From Enterobacteriaceae bacterium (GTDB taxonomy: Bacteria > Pseudomonadota > Gammaproteobacteria > Enterobacterales > Enterobacteriaceae), in contig CABIZV010000001.1 of the NCBI GenBank assembly GCA_902363335.1, positions 186,001 through 250,000 on the forward strand: a stretch of 64,000 nucleotides of DNA, in the 5' to 3' direction. Positions 25,427 through 34,631 of this stretch are shown piece after piece. How positions within the stretch are numbered: the first letter of the stretch is position 1; each line of letters begins with the position of its first letter. The position numbers and the translations under genes are program-made. The notes beneath the pieces were generated by a model, which saw nothing but the letters and a program-made list of their open reading frames with translations, was not told the DNA's origin and did not search any database.

Positions 25427-27101
25427 GGTCGTTATTCATCCATTGGCGAATGACCAGCGCCACCACGCGCGGATCGTTATCAGACATTTCACGAATACGC
25501 TGGCTCATCACCTCAGCGCCCAGACGCTGGTTGGCACGGCGCTGCTGCGTTTGTTCGTCTTTGCTCAGGCGTACCTCAACGGCTTCCTGAATTTCCTGTT
25601 GTGCCTTGTTCTGTTCAACGGCGGCCTGGGCTATCTGCTCGCGGCGTTGTAGCTGCGGCTTAATCGCTTTACGCCACAGCAGCCATGCCACGATAAGCAC
25701 CAGTAACCAACGTCCAGCGGACATTAACTGGTCGATAAACGCTTGCTGCTTCCAGAAAGGCAGTTCGCCGCCTGTTTCCTCGGTATCGTTGAACGGCGAA
25801 TTGACCACGTTCAGCGTATCGCCGCGGGTGCTGGAGAAGCCCATCGCTTCGCGGGTTAAATCCTCAATCTGCTTCATTTGATCGTTGGTCAAAGGCAGAG
25901 GTTTACCGGTTGGAAGATTGCGATAGTTGACTACCACGGCGACCGAAAGACGCTGGACATCGCCGACGTTCTTTTTGGTGTGCATGATGGTACGGTCAAC
26001 TTCAAAGTTGCTGGTTTCACTGCGCTGGCTGTTATGCGGGCCGCTGGTCGTGGTGGTGCGTGATGCGCCGTTTTGCGCATTCTGTCCATTGGCCGTCTGG
26101 TTTGCAGGCTGGGTGGAGATAGGGGCCGATGGCGCGGGAGCCGGAGTATTGGACAGCGCGCCGGGCACGCCGCCCGGGTACGGGCTACCGCTCTGATCGC
26201 TTTCGCTCACCTGACGTGAACGAATCGCGGCCTGGCTGGCGTCGCCGTTTGGTCGATACTGTTCGTCGGTCTGTTCTTTATTGTCGAAATTTACCTGCGC
26301 GGTGACCTGCGCATGCACGTTGCCGTTGCCAACAATCGGCCCAAGAATCGCTTCGATGCGGCGCTGCACGCGGCCTTCAACATCGGCAGTATATTTTAGC
26401 TGCGCGTCATTGAGGTCACGCGCGCTGGTATTGGACTGGGTCAGTAAATGACCGCCCTGATCGACCAGCGTGACGTTGCCCGGCGGTAAACCGGCAACCG
26501 CGCTGGAGACCAGATGTACGACCGCTGAAATTTGTCCTTCATCGAGCGCACGGCCCGGTTCAAGGTTCACGGTAATGGAAGCGGAAGGGGACTTTTGCTC
26601 GCGCACAAACAGCGAGGGTTTTGGCATGGCCAAATGCACCCGCGCGCTTTTCACCGGCCCGAGCGTTTCAATGGTGCGCGACAGTTCGCCTTCGAGCGCA
26701 CGCTGATAGTTCACCTGCTCACTAAACTGGCTGATACCAAATTTTTCTTGATCGAGTAGTTCAAAGCCGACGCTGCCGCCTTTTGGCAGCCCCAGCTGTG
26801 CCAGGCGCAGACGTAGTTCATGGACTTTATCTGCCGGAACTTCCAGCGCGCCGCCATTATCGGCAAAGCGATAGGGGACATTCATCTGGGTCAGTTGACT
26901 GACGATAGCGCCGCCGTCCTGGTCAGACAGATTACTAAACAGCGTGCGATAGTCCGGGGCTTTCGCCCAAAGCACCATTGCCACGAGGATAGCCACCGCA
27001 GCAGCGCTCGCCACCATCAGCGGGATTTTTGGATTAGCGCGCAGGCGATTGACCCATTCCTGGGTTTTATTTTGTGGTGTAGCCGTAGCACTGGCGCTCA
27101 T
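25419..27101 (-). CDS. fliF: Flagellar MS-ring protein FliF
   Basis: 560 residues (E. coli 552). Membrane helices at about 25-47 and 445-465 flank ring-building motifs and a Pro/Ala/Ser-rich insert near 300-350. The C-terminus (RIREMSDNDPRVVALVIRQWMN) binds FliG. It is the first gene of fliFGHIJK, divergent from fliE. Confidence 0.96.
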   Translation of the reverse strand: MSASATATPQNKTQEWVNRLRANPKIPLMVASAAAVAILVAMVLWAKAPDYRTLFSNLSDQDGGAIVSQLTQMNVPYRFADNGGALEVPADKVHELRLRLAQLGLPKGGSVGFELLDQEKFGISQFSEQVNYQRALEGELSRTIETLGPVKSARVHLAMPKPSLFVREQKSPSASITVNLEPGRALDEGQISAVVHLVSSAVAGLPPGNVTLVDQGGHLLTQSNTSARDLNDAQLKYTADVEGRVQRRIEAILGPIVGNGNVHAQVTAQVNFDNKEQTDEQYRPNGDASQAAIRSRQVSESDQSGSPYPGGVPGALSNTPAPAPSAPISTQPANQTANGQNAQNGASRTTTTSGPHNSQRSETSNFEVDRTIMHTKKNVGDVQRLSVAVVVNYRNLPTGKPLPLTNDQMKQIEDLTREAMGFSSTRGDTLNVVNSPFNDTEETGGELPFWKQQAFIDQLMSAGRWLLVLIVAWLLWRKAIKPQLQRREQIAQAAVEQNKAQQEIQEAVEVRLSKDEQTQQRRANQRLGAEVMSQRIREMSDNDPRVVALVIRQWMNNDHE

Positions 27102-27316
27102 TGCGCACCTCGTTGATCCTGATCAATGGCGTTAAACGTGAACGAAAACAAAGCAGACTCCCAGGTCAGAACACATAAAGACAGCCATGCCATTATTTGA
27201 CGCTTTGCAATTTTCGATGGGCCAAATAACCCGTTTTTATAGCGCTATTTAGCGCCTTTATCTTATTGACAAGCTGGTAAGCTCGTTCACAGGTTAAAAT
27301 CAATCTGGGAGTCAAG

Positions 27317-27628
27317 ATGGCGATTCAGGGTATTGAAGGCGTTTTGTCACAGCTGCAGGCAACGGCGTCGATGGCACGCAATCAAAGCGTCGATACACAG
27401 CCAACCATCAGTTTTGCCGGGCAGCTGCACGCCGCCCTCGACCGCGTGAGCGAGGCACAGACCAGCGCCCGCACCCAAGCTGAGAAGTTCTCGCTGGGCG
27501 AGCCGGGTATTGCGCTAAACGATGTGATGACCGATTTGCAAAAAGCGTCAGTCTCGTTGCAGATGGGAATTCAGGTGCGTAATAAGCTGGTGAGTGCGTA
27601 TCAGGAAGTGATGGGGATGCAGGTCTAG
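27317..27628 (+). CDS. fliE: Flagellar rod-MS-ring junction protein FliE
   Basis: 103 residues, matching E. coli FliE (104): QPTISFAGQLHAALDRVSE, EPGIALNDVMTDLQKASVSLQMGIQVRNKLV. It links the MS ring to the proximal rod. A monocistronic gene divergent from fliF; the 215-base gap should hold both FlhDC-dependent promoters, but I could not mark the FlhDC boxes with confidence. Confidence 0.95.
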   Translation: MAIQGIEGVLSQLQATASMARNQSVDTQPTISFAGQLHAALDRVSEAQTSARTQAEKFSLGEPGIALNDVMTDLQKASVSLQMGIQVRNKLVSAYQEVMGMQV

Positions 27629-27638
27629 GTTTGACGTG

Positions 27639-27658
27639 GGTGGCGAGATTTCGCCACC
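27639..27658. other. Hairpin after fliE
   Basis: A perfect 8-bp stem (GGTGGCGA/TCGCCACC) with a GATT loop lies 10 bases after the fliE stop. There is no T-run, so termination here is uncertain. Confidence 0.45.
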
Positions 27659-27815
27659 GCGATGCTTAACATGACGAGCGATTCTCTCAACAATGCTCTG
27701 ATTTCTCTTCTCTGTTTATAGTGCGCAGTTTTGCCCTTTAACCCCGTGCGAACGGTGATATGCGGGTGTACACTGCCCAGCGAATTTTTCCGTTCACTAA
27801 ACAGGGGTCTTTGAA

Positions 27816-28484
27816 ATGCCATTATCCTTATGGGATAACTTTTGTGCAGGTTTAAATGTCGCGCGCGATGCCGTGCCGCTTTTTGAAACCGATGAGACCG
27901 GGGCCGTAGCGGTAAAATTACGCGGTAAAGCAGCCATTCCTATTCTCAAGCGCTCAGCCCAGATGGATGCATTGATTCTGCAACAAACCGATCGGCTTCA
28001 TAGTGGTTTCCTGGAACAGGACAACCGCTATGATGGGTTGATTTATATGATGTTCTACCTCCGTGGCGGGAAAGTTGTTCCCCTCTATATTGGCAAGACG
28101 GAATCGAAAGGCACCCGTAATCCGGTGTCTGCCAATATTAAAGATTTGCATATTGATACCGGCAAATTTGCGCGCTGGGGGGATAGTTATGCCTATCATA
28201 TTGGCGATCTTAGCGCCGTTGTCCTTCCCGGACATTTACCGGTGAAACAGACGATTAAATATCAGCGTTGGGCGGAGACGCTCTTTGTCAGCTATCCGAC
28301 CACAACGCCAGTTCTGAAAGAACCTGTCTATTTTTGGTGTCAGGCATGGGATAAAACTAGCACGGGTATTTGGGCGCAATTTGGGGCGACCCGCCTGACT
28401 TTCCTCGAGTATCTGATGATTGGCGTAGCCAGTGCCGCATTTCCTGGTTTGCTCAATTTCGAAGGCCGTAACCGCGCGCTTTAA
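27816..28484 (+). CDS. GIY-YIG-like nuclease domain protein, uncharacterised
   Basis: 222 residues. I do not recognise the specific family, but the GIY-YIG pattern is visible: GLIY at 74-77, YIGKT at 91-95, an arginine at 101 (Tyr+10, the same spacing as in UvrC, YVGKAKDLKKR), Glu198 (FLEYLMI) and a P-x3-N (PGLLN, 210-214), as at the end of GIY-YIG domains. Residues 1-70 are an unassigned N-terminal part. AGGGG lies 8 bases before the ATG. It is a lone gene between fliE and yedD, not present there in K-12. It could be a stand-alone nuclease, such as a remnant of a defence or restriction function; activity is unproven. Confidence 0.6.
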   Translation: MPLSLWDNFCAGLNVARDAVPLFETDETGAVAVKLRGKAAIPILKRSAQMDALILQQTDRLHSGFLEQDNRYDGLIYMMFYLRGGKVVPLYIGKTESKGTRNPVSANIKDLHIDTGKFARWGDSYAYHIGDLSAVVLPGHLPVKQTIKYQRWAETLFVSYPTTTPVLKEPVYFWCQAWDKTSTGIWAQFGATRLTFLEYLMIGVASAAFPGLLNFEGRNRAL

Positions 28485-28575
28485 GACAACGCTTCAATTC
28501 AGTCAATTACCGTGAAACGCTCCCGAGTTTAACGCTATAATGTTCCTGTTTTTTTCTCCCGAAACAGGATGAATA

Positions 28576-28992
28576 ATGAAAAAATTAGCCATTGTGGTGG
28601 CGCTGTTGACGCTGGCGGGCTGTGCGCGGATTGAAGATTATTCCGCCGTGGTAAAAACGCCGGCACCGGCAGGATTGGCCGGTTACTGGCAGACCATGGG
28701 GCCGCAGAGCGCATTAATCAGCCCGGAAGCGATGGGAAGTTTAATCGTCACCGCTGAAGGGGACACGCTGGACTGTCGTCAGTGGCAGCGGGTGATTGCG
28801 CTGCCGGGTAAATTAACCCTGCGCGGCGACGATCTCTATAACGTGACGCGCAAACTCGATGTGTATGCGGTCGAACGTGATGGCAACACTTTAGAGTACG
28901 ACGGAATGACGCTACAACGCGTGGAGCGTCCTACGGTTGAGTGTGCGGCAGCGTTGGCCAAAACGCCGTTGGCGTCGGCACTACCGCAATAA
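28576..28992 (+). CDS. yedD: Lipoprotein YedD
   Basis: 138 residues with a lipoprotein signal (LLTLAGC, Cys at 16), matching E. coli YedD (GYWQTMGPQSALISPEAMGSLIV, EGDTLDCRQWQRVIALPGKL). Outer-membrane or periplasmic-facing lipoprotein of unknown role. It converges on fliT. Confidence 0.92.
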   Translation: MKKLAIVVALLTLAGCARIEDYSAVVKTPAPAGLAGYWQTMGPQSALISPEAMGSLIVTAEGDTLDCRQWQRVIALPGKLTLRGDDLYNVTRKLDVYAVERDGNTLEYDGMTLQRVERPTVECAAALAKTPLASALPQ

Positions 28993-29032
28993 CAATGCTG
29001 CTCCGGCGTCGTCAGACCCGGAGCGCGGCATC

Positions 29033-29407
29033 TCAGTGGTTGCTGTCAACATTATCCTGCGGAACCAGCACGTAGCCACCCTGGTTGCCATAGGTGGTCA
29101 TCACCGTTTTTTGTATTGACGACTGACCGACCAGTTTCGCCAGTTCATCCATTCGCGCCTGCAGCAGACGTTTTACCTTGCTTTCATTATCCAGCACGGC
29201 GCGTAAAAGCGGACGAAGCTGTTCCTGAAGCGGGTCGTTGGGCTGGTTGTCCTGGGTTAATTGAGCAATATTCTGCACCGCATTAACATAGTCCATCTCA
29301 CTGGCAATCAGTTCGTCCCACAATCCTTCTGTGGCAAGTCGCAGCATCATATTGCTTTTTTCAACCAGCTTTTGATACGAGAGATAAAGATGCGGTGCGT
29401 GGCTCAT
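29033..29407 (-). CDS. fliT: Flagellar chaperone and FlhDC inhibitor FliT
   Basis: 124 residues (E. coli 121). FliT is the export chaperone of the cap protein FliD and, when free, binds FlhDC and lowers class II expression. Last gene of fliDST; its ATG shares one base with the fliS stop. Confidence 0.9.
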   Translation of the reverse strand: MSHAPHLYLSYQKLVEKSNMMLRLATEGLWDELIASEMDYVNAVQNIAQLTQDNQPNDPLQEQLRPLLRAVLDNESKVKRLLQARMDELAKLVGQSSIQKTVMTTYGNQGGYVLVPQDNVDSNH

Positions 29408-29817
29408 TAGACAGCGTCCTGAATCAAATTAGGCGTAAGTAAAGATTCCTTCCAGGCATCGGCGATATTGCGCATCAGGCCTTCGACTTCTTCCACGGCG
29501 TTGACATCGTTGTGCAGATTAGCCTGCAAAAGGCGTCTGACCATATAAGCATAAAGCGCTAATAGGTTTTTCGTCAGCTCATCGCGGCTGTCTTCATCAA
29601 GGCCAATTTTCAGGCCATTTTCGATGATGTTGATAGCTTTTGACAGCGAGTTACCTTTCCCCTGCAAGTTACCGTCCTGCATAAACAGGCGGGCGCGAAT
29701 CAGCGCGCTGAGCGCGCCATCGAACAGCATCGTGACCAGCTGCTGTTGGCTGGCGCTCATAACCGCGCTTTCTACTCCAATCTGTGCGTAGGCCTGCGTA
29801 CCTTTTGCCCCGTACAT
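29407..29817 (-). CDS. fliS: Flagellin export chaperone FliS
   Basis: 136 residues, the E. coli length. Motifs MYGAKGTQAYAQIGVESAVMSASQ and LMQDGN-like helices are characteristic. It binds the flagellin C-terminus and prevents premature polymerisation. 23 bases after fliD. Confidence 0.95.
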   Translation of the reverse strand: MYGAKGTQAYAQIGVESAVMSASQQQLVTMLFDGALSALIRARLFMQDGNLQGKGNSLSKAINIIENGLKIGLDEDSRDELTKNLLALYAYMVRRLLQANLHNDVNAVEEVEGLMRNIADAWKESLLTPNLIQDAV

Positions 29818-29840
29818 ACGGTCTCTCCCGATAGTGATGA

Positions 29841-31250
29841 TTATTTAGAACTGCTGGTGGATTCGAACTGCTGCGTTAAGTAGCTGCTGGTGCTGTTTAA
29901 CGAGGTCATCATCACGTCCAGTTGCGTAAATTGTGCTTTATAACGTGCGACTTTTTGATCAATGAGATCGCTTGCGGCGTTATAGTCTTTGGTCAGTTTA
30001 TTCAGTGTTTTACTCACGCCATCTTTGGCGGCCTGAATGATCCCGGTGCTGGAGAGCCAACTGGTCAGGTTGCTGCCAATAGCGGTAGTGATGCCCGTTT
30101 TTTTGCCGTCGCCGACGATAAGCTGGCCGACACCGGAAGAATCTTTTTGCAGAGCTGCATTCAGTTTTGTGTCATCTATTTTCAACTGACCGTTGCTTGG
30201 ATCGGTGGTAATGCCGATCTGGGCCAGGGTTTTATAGGATGATGAACTCAAGGTGTTGCTGAGTACGCTTTTTAATTGCGTCTGCACGGTACGCAACGTG
30301 GAGTCGCCGATGAGCGCACCGTTACTGGTGTCCTGCGCATCAGAGCCTGCATCAACGGCAGTATATTTGGTCAGAGTGCTGAAGGTATCTTGCAGCGCGT
30401 TATACGCGGTAACCCATGCTTTAATTGCTTCTTGTGCTTTTGTGTTGTCCTGAGTAATCGTCAGCGTCTGGTTACCTGTAGTGATGTCGCTCAGGTTAAG
30501 CGTAATATCTTCGAGTGCGTCGCTAATGGTGTTGCTGCTGTTTTCGATGGCAACATTGTTCACCGTCAATTTGGCGTTCTGGGCATTGACGCTTTCGGTC
30601 ATCCCATTACTTTTATCGCTGCTGTTACCGTTATAGCCCAACAGATCTTGCATCGCGCTATCGCCGGTAACGCTCAGGGTCATTGCGTTATCCTGGCCCG
30701 TCTCGTTTGAGGTGATGGATAAACGATATTCGCCGTTGCCGACGTTAATGACGCTCGCACTCACACCCGCTTTAGCATTATTAATGGCATCGCGGATACC
30801 GTTGAGCGATGAATTGGCAGCACTAATATCAATGGTGACCGGCTTTTTATCGCCACCTTGTTGAATAGTCAGCGTGCTACTGCTGGTGGCGATGGCTGTT
30901 TTATTATCTTTCTGCGCGCCAGTAGTAAGTGTTTGTGCCTGCGCTAACTGAGTTACGCTAATGGTATATTTACCGGCAATGGCGCTACCGGTGGTGGTTG
31001 CGCTAAATGCATCACTGCTGCTGGTGGTGGTGGTCGCAGTAAACAGGTCGGCTTTAGACAGGGCGGTGTTTGCGGTCTGGAAAGAAACCAGCGCGCTGTT
31101 AAGCGTGCCGTAAGCACTGAGTTTTGCCGTATAAGAAGACTGCTGTTTTGTTATCGGCGTCAACGTTGATTTTTCCGCTGCCGTCAGGCTATCCAGAATG
31201 TCGCCAAGCTTCAGGCCCGATCCAATTCCCAATGATGAAATGCTTGCCAT
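29841..31250 (-). CDS. fliD: Flagellar filament cap protein FliD
   Basis: 469 residues (E. coli 468). It begins MASISSLGIGSGLKLGDILDSL, has conserved coiled ends and a variable Ser/Thr-rich middle, and ends QLDVMMTSLNSTSSYLTQQFES. It caps the filament and guides flagellin folding. A perfect sigma-28 promoter lies 43 bases upstream. Confidence 0.96.
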   Translation of the reverse strand: MASISSLGIGSGLKLGDILDSLTAAEKSTLTPITKQQSSYTAKLSAYGTLNSALVSFQTANTALSKADLFTATTTTSSSDAFSATTTGSAIAGKYTISVTQLAQAQTLTTGAQKDNKTAIATSSSTLTIQQGGDKKPVTIDISAANSSLNGIRDAINNAKAGVSASVINVGNGEYRLSITSNETGQDNAMTLSVTGDSAMQDLLGYNGNSSDKSNGMTESVNAQNAKLTVNNVAIENSSNTISDALEDITLNLSDITTGNQTLTITQDNTKAQEAIKAWVTAYNALQDTFSTLTKYTAVDAGSDAQDTSNGALIGDSTLRTVQTQLKSVLSNTLSSSSYKTLAQIGITTDPSNGQLKIDDTKLNAALQKDSSGVGQLIVGDGKKTGITTAIGSNLTSWLSSTGIIQAAKDGVSKTLNKLTKDYNAASDLIDQKVARYKAQFTQLDVMMTSLNSTSSYLTQQFESTSSSK

Positions 31251-31292
31251 TTTTAATCCTTAATATGTCGACACGTAAAATGAATATCTGGG

Positions 31293-31319
31293 TTATCGGC
31301 CTGAATGCGTCAAAGTTTA
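31293..31319 (-). promoter_or_regulatory. Sigma-28 (FliA) promoter of fliDST
   Basis: Read on the minus strand it is TAAA-N15-GCCGATAA, a perfect match to the FliA consensus. It points to fliD. Confidence 0.9.
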
Positions 31320-31411
31320 CGCTTATTGCGTTTTTTTTAATGGCAGGAATAAGGGGGATAGAAAAGAGTATTTCGGCGGCTAAAAAAAATCGGGATTACG
31401 AAAAAAAATTC

Positions 31412-31438
31412 TAAAGGTTGTTTTGCAGCAGACGATAA
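31412..31438 (+). promoter_or_regulatory. Sigma-28 (FliA) promoter of fliC
   Basis: TAAA (31412-31415), a 15-base spacer and GACGATAA (31431-31438), one mismatch from GCCGATAA. It lies about 75 bases before the fliC ATG and gives a leader like that of E. coli. Confidence 0.85.
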
Positions 31439-31514
31439 CACCTTTGACGGCGATTGAGCCGACGGGTGAAAACCCATTACGTAATCAACGACTTGAAATA
31501 TAGGATAACGAATC

Positions 31515-33050
31515 ATGGCACAAGTCATTAATACCAACAGCCTCTCGCTGATCACTCAGAACAACATCAACAAGAACCAGTCTGCTCTGTCCAGTTCTAT
31601 CGAGCGTCTGTCTTCTGGCTTGCGTATCAACAGCGCGAAGGATGACGCAGCGGGTCAGGCGATTGCGAACCGTTTCACCTCTAACATCAAAGGTCTGACT
31701 CAGGCTGCTCGTAACGCTAACGACGGTATCTCCGTTGCACAGACCACTGAAGGCGCGCTGTCTGAAATCAACAACAACTTGCAGCGTGTGCGTGAACTGA
31801 CCGTTCAGGCAACTACCGGTACTAACTCCGATTCTGACCTGTCTTCAATTCAGGACGAAATCAAATCCCGTCTGGACGAAATTGACCGTGTATCCGGTCA
31901 AACCCAGTTCAACGGCGTGAACGTACTGGCAAAAGACGGCTCTATGAAAATTCAGGTTGGGGCGAACGATGGCGAAACCATCACTATTGACCTGAAACAG
32001 ATTGATGCGAAAACCCTGGGCCTGTCCGGCTTCAACGTTAATGGTGCGCAGAAGGTTACCGCAGGTTCACTGATTTCTGATTTCGGAGCAACTGGTACAG
32101 ATAATTACTCCGTTAAAAACGCTGGCGTTACCTCCACTTATCATGTTGATGTAAGTACTGGTGCTGTAACTGATGACTCGGCGACTCCGAAAGCACAATA
32201 CATTGATGCTTCAACCGGGAATTTGACCTCTTCTGCTACTTTGACCAACGATGCAGCTATCGGTGCTGGCGCAACTGGTGGTGATGCTACTGATATTGCT
32301 GCTGCAGCAAAAGCTAAGGCTGTAAAAGACGGCGAAACTATTACCGTTAATAATGTCAAACTAACTTCGATTGGTGGTGCGGACGCTGATGGTAATGGCG
32401 TATTTAAAGCCACTATCGGCGGTAAAGATGTAACACTGACCATTGAGAATGCTGCTACTACAGCTACATTCAAAGCAGGTAGTGCTACTGTTTATACAGA
32501 TAAAGCTTCTGGTCAATTGACAACTGCTGAAACTATTAGCAACCGTGATGCTAAACTGTCTGACTTGGATCTGCAGGGCGCAACCAAGACTGGCAGCACG
32601 CTGCAAATCAATGGTAAGCAGTACGATGTTGATTCTACTGGCAACGTGACTTCATCATTCACCGACCCGACCGACCCTCTCAAAACCGTTACTGAGGATG
32701 TGTACCTCGGTAAAACCGCCGCTGGTGCCACCACTCTGATCAGTGCTGATGCAGCTAAATCCCAGCAGGCCACCTCGGATCCACTGAAAGCACTGGACGC
32801 TGCGATTGCTTCCGTCGATAAATTCCGTTCTTCCCTGGGTGCTATCCAGAACCGTCTGGATTCCGCGGTCACCAACCTGAACAACACCACCACCAACCTG
32901 TCTGAAGCGCAGTCCCGTATTCAGGACGCCGACTATGCGACCGAAGTGTCGAACATGTCTAAAGCGCAGATCATCCAGCAGGCCGGTAACTCCGTGTTGG
33001 CAAAAGCTAACCAGGTTCCACAGCAGGTTCTGTCTCTGCTGCAGGGTTAA
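31515..33050 (+). CDS. fliC: Flagellin FliC
   Basis: 511 residues. The conserved N-terminal D0/D1 (MAQVINTNSLSLITQNNINK, RLSSGLRINSAKDDAAGQAIANRF) and C-terminal D1/D0 (NNTTTNLSEAQSRIQDADYATEV, QVPQQVLSLLQG) flank a variable surface region from about residue 180 to 420. The variable part is more AT-rich and uses different codons from the ends. No flagellin methylase gene (fliB) lies between fliC and fliA. Confidence 0.97.
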   Translation: MAQVINTNSLSLITQNNINKNQSALSSSIERLSSGLRINSAKDDAAGQAIANRFTSNIKGLTQAARNANDGISVAQTTEGALSEINNNLQRVRELTVQATTGTNSDSDLSSIQDEIKSRLDEIDRVSGQTQFNGVNVLAKDGSMKIQVGANDGETITIDLKQIDAKTLGLSGFNVNGAQKVTAGSLISDFGATGTDNYSVKNAGVTSTYHVDVSTGAVTDDSATPKAQYIDASTGNLTSSATLTNDAAIGAGATGGDATDIAAAAKAKAVKDGETITVNNVKLTSIGGADADGNGVFKATIGGKDVTLTIENAATTATFKAGSATVYTDKASGQLTTAETISNRDAKLSDLDLQGATKTGSTLQINGKQYDVDSTGNVTSSFTDPTDPLKTVTEDVYLGKTAAGATTLISADAAKSQQATSDPLKALDAAIASVDKFRSSLGAIQNRLDSAVTNLNNTTTNLSEAQSRIQDADYATEVSNMSKAQIIQQAGNSVLAKANQVPQQVLSLLQG

Positions 33051-33067
33051 TCTCCCGCAACCTGATC

Positions 33068-33092
33068 AACCCCGCCTCGGCGGGGTTTTTTT
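33068..33092 (+). terminator. Terminator of fliC
   Basis: AACCCCGCC paired with GGCGGGGTT, followed by seven Ts, 18 bases after the stop. Confidence 0.92.
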
Positions 33093-33163
33093 GATCCCCG
33101 AATTTCACTTACTCTGCAAATAACCCCCTCTTTTCCCCACTGTTCCATCGATTAAAACGTCTG

Positions 33164-33188
33164 TAGAAACGGATAATTGTGCCGATAA
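33164..33188 (+). promoter_or_regulatory. Sigma-28-type promoter of fliA
   Basis: A perfect -10 GCCGATAA (33181-33188) with a poorer upstream TAGAAA element (from 33164) precedes fliA. E. coli fliA has both an FlhDC and a FliA promoter here, and this is probably the autogenous one. Confidence 0.65.
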
Positions 33189-33214
33189 CTCATTTTAATG
33201 CAGGGCTGTTTATC

Positions 33215-33934
33215 GTGAATTCAATGTATACCGCTGAAGGTGTAATGGATAAACACTCGCTATGGCAACGCTATGTGCCGCTGGTGCGTCACGAAGCGCT
33301 GCGCCTTCAGGTGCGTTTGCCAGCGAGCGTGGAACTGGACGATCTGCTCCAGGCGGGCGGTATCGGTTTATTGAATGCTGTTGAACGCTATGACGCTCTG
33401 CAGGGAACGGCATTTACAACTTACGCAGTGCAACGCATCCGTGGGGCGATGCTGGACGAACTACGCAGCCGGGACTGGGTGCCGCGTAGCGTTCGGCGGA
33501 ACGCGCGTGAAGTTGCGCAAACGCTAGGTCAACTTGAGCAAGAGCTGGGACGAAACGCGACGGAAACCGAAGTCGCGCAGCGATTAGGGATCGCGATTGA
33601 GGAATACCGTCAGGTGCTGCTGGATACCAATAACAGCCAGCTTTTCTCGTACGACGAGTGGCGAGAAGAGTACGGCGACAGTATTGAGCTTGTGACGGAG
33701 GAGAATCAACACGAAAACCCGCTGCACCAACTGCTGGAAGGCTCTTTGCGCCAGCGCGTGATGGAGGCGATCGATGCCTTACCCGAGCGCGAAAAATTGG
33801 TGTTAACCCTCTATTACCAGGAAGAGCTGAATCTCAAAGAGATTGGCGCGGTACTGGAAGTAGGGGAGTCGCGCGTCAGTCAGCTACACAGCCAGGCGAT
33901 TAAGCGTCTGCGCATCAAGCTGGGTAAGTTGTAG
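33215..33934 (+). CDS. fliA: Flagellar sigma factor FliA (sigma-28)
   Basis: 239 residues, the E. coli length, almost identical over regions 2 to 4 (ELDDLLQAGGIGLLNAVERY, FTTYAVQRIRGAMLDELRS, ELNLKEIGAVLEVGESRVSQ). It directs class III flagellar genes. The start is the GTG at 33215 (VNSMYTAEGVMDK), matching E. coli; a longer ATG frame would cover the promoter. Confidence 0.96.
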   Translation: MNSMYTAEGVMDKHSLWQRYVPLVRHEALRLQVRLPASVELDDLLQAGGIGLLNAVERYDALQGTAFTTYAVQRIRGAMLDELRSRDWVPRSVRRNAREVAQTLGQLEQELGRNATETEVAQRLGIAIEEYRQVLLDTNNSQLFSYDEWREEYGDSIELVTEENQHENPLHQLLEGSLRQRVMEAIDALPEREKLVLTLYYQEELNLKEIGAVLEVGESRVSQLHSQAIKRLRIKLGKL

Positions 33935-33996
33935 GTTGGAATAACATATCGTTGGACCATAGATGCCGCATTATGCAATGAAAACCCGGAGTTATC

Positions 33997-34545
33997 ATGA
34001 TGATGCAGGTAAAAAGACGGCCATTAAGCCGCTATCTGAAAGACTTCAAACACAGCCAAACGCATTGTGCTCACTGTCATAAACTGCTCGACCGCATCAC
34101 GCTTGTACGCGAGGGGGAGATAGTCAATAAAATTGCGATTTCCCGTCTTGATACGCCGATGGATGAAACCATGTGGCAACAGGAGCGCAACGCATGGTCT
34201 GCCTTGTGTCGCTTCTGCGGCGATCTGCACTGCAAAGAACAAAGCGCGTTCTTCAATATCATCCACTTCAAACAGTATCTCCTCGAAAAGACCGACATGA
34301 GTACCGGTACCGTACGCGAATACGTGGTGCGCTTACGGCGATTGGGCAACCATTTCAATGAACATCAGGTGCCGCAAGCCATGCTGCTGGAACGTCATGC
34401 TGAGGAGCAGCTTGAGCAATGGCTGCCAGCAATCAGCACCAATAACTATCGAATTGCGCTGCGAAAATACCTGCGCTTTCTTCGCCAGCATGCCTGTCGT
34501 GAGACACAAAACCTCGCGGACTGTGAAACCTCTGATATATATTAA
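33997..34545 (+). CDS. fliZ: Flagellar/RpoS-switch regulator FliZ
   Basis: 182 residues (E. coli 183). The SAM-like, integrase-N-type DNA-binding core is recognisable (VKRRPLSRYLKDFKHSQTHCAHC, GTVREYVVRLRRLGNH, STNNYRIALRKYLRF). FliZ antagonises RpoS-dependent promoters and supports FlhDC. GGAG lies before the first of three ATG/M codons. It is co-transcribed with fliA, 62 bases downstream. Confidence 0.93.
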   Translation: MMMQVKRRPLSRYLKDFKHSQTHCAHCHKLLDRITLVREGEIVNKIAISRLDTPMDETMWQQERNAWSALCRFCGDLHCKEQSAFFNIIHFKQYLLEKTDMSTGTVREYVVRLRRLGNHFNEHQVPQAMLLERHAEEQLEQWLPAISTNNYRIALRKYLRFLRQHACRETQNLADCETSDIY

Positions 34546-34631
34546 ATTGGAATAACATGGATCTGTTGGTTGTTTGTCATTAATGGCGAACAGATTACAC
34601 TACCAAAAAAGTGATGCTTTTCGGGGGCATA

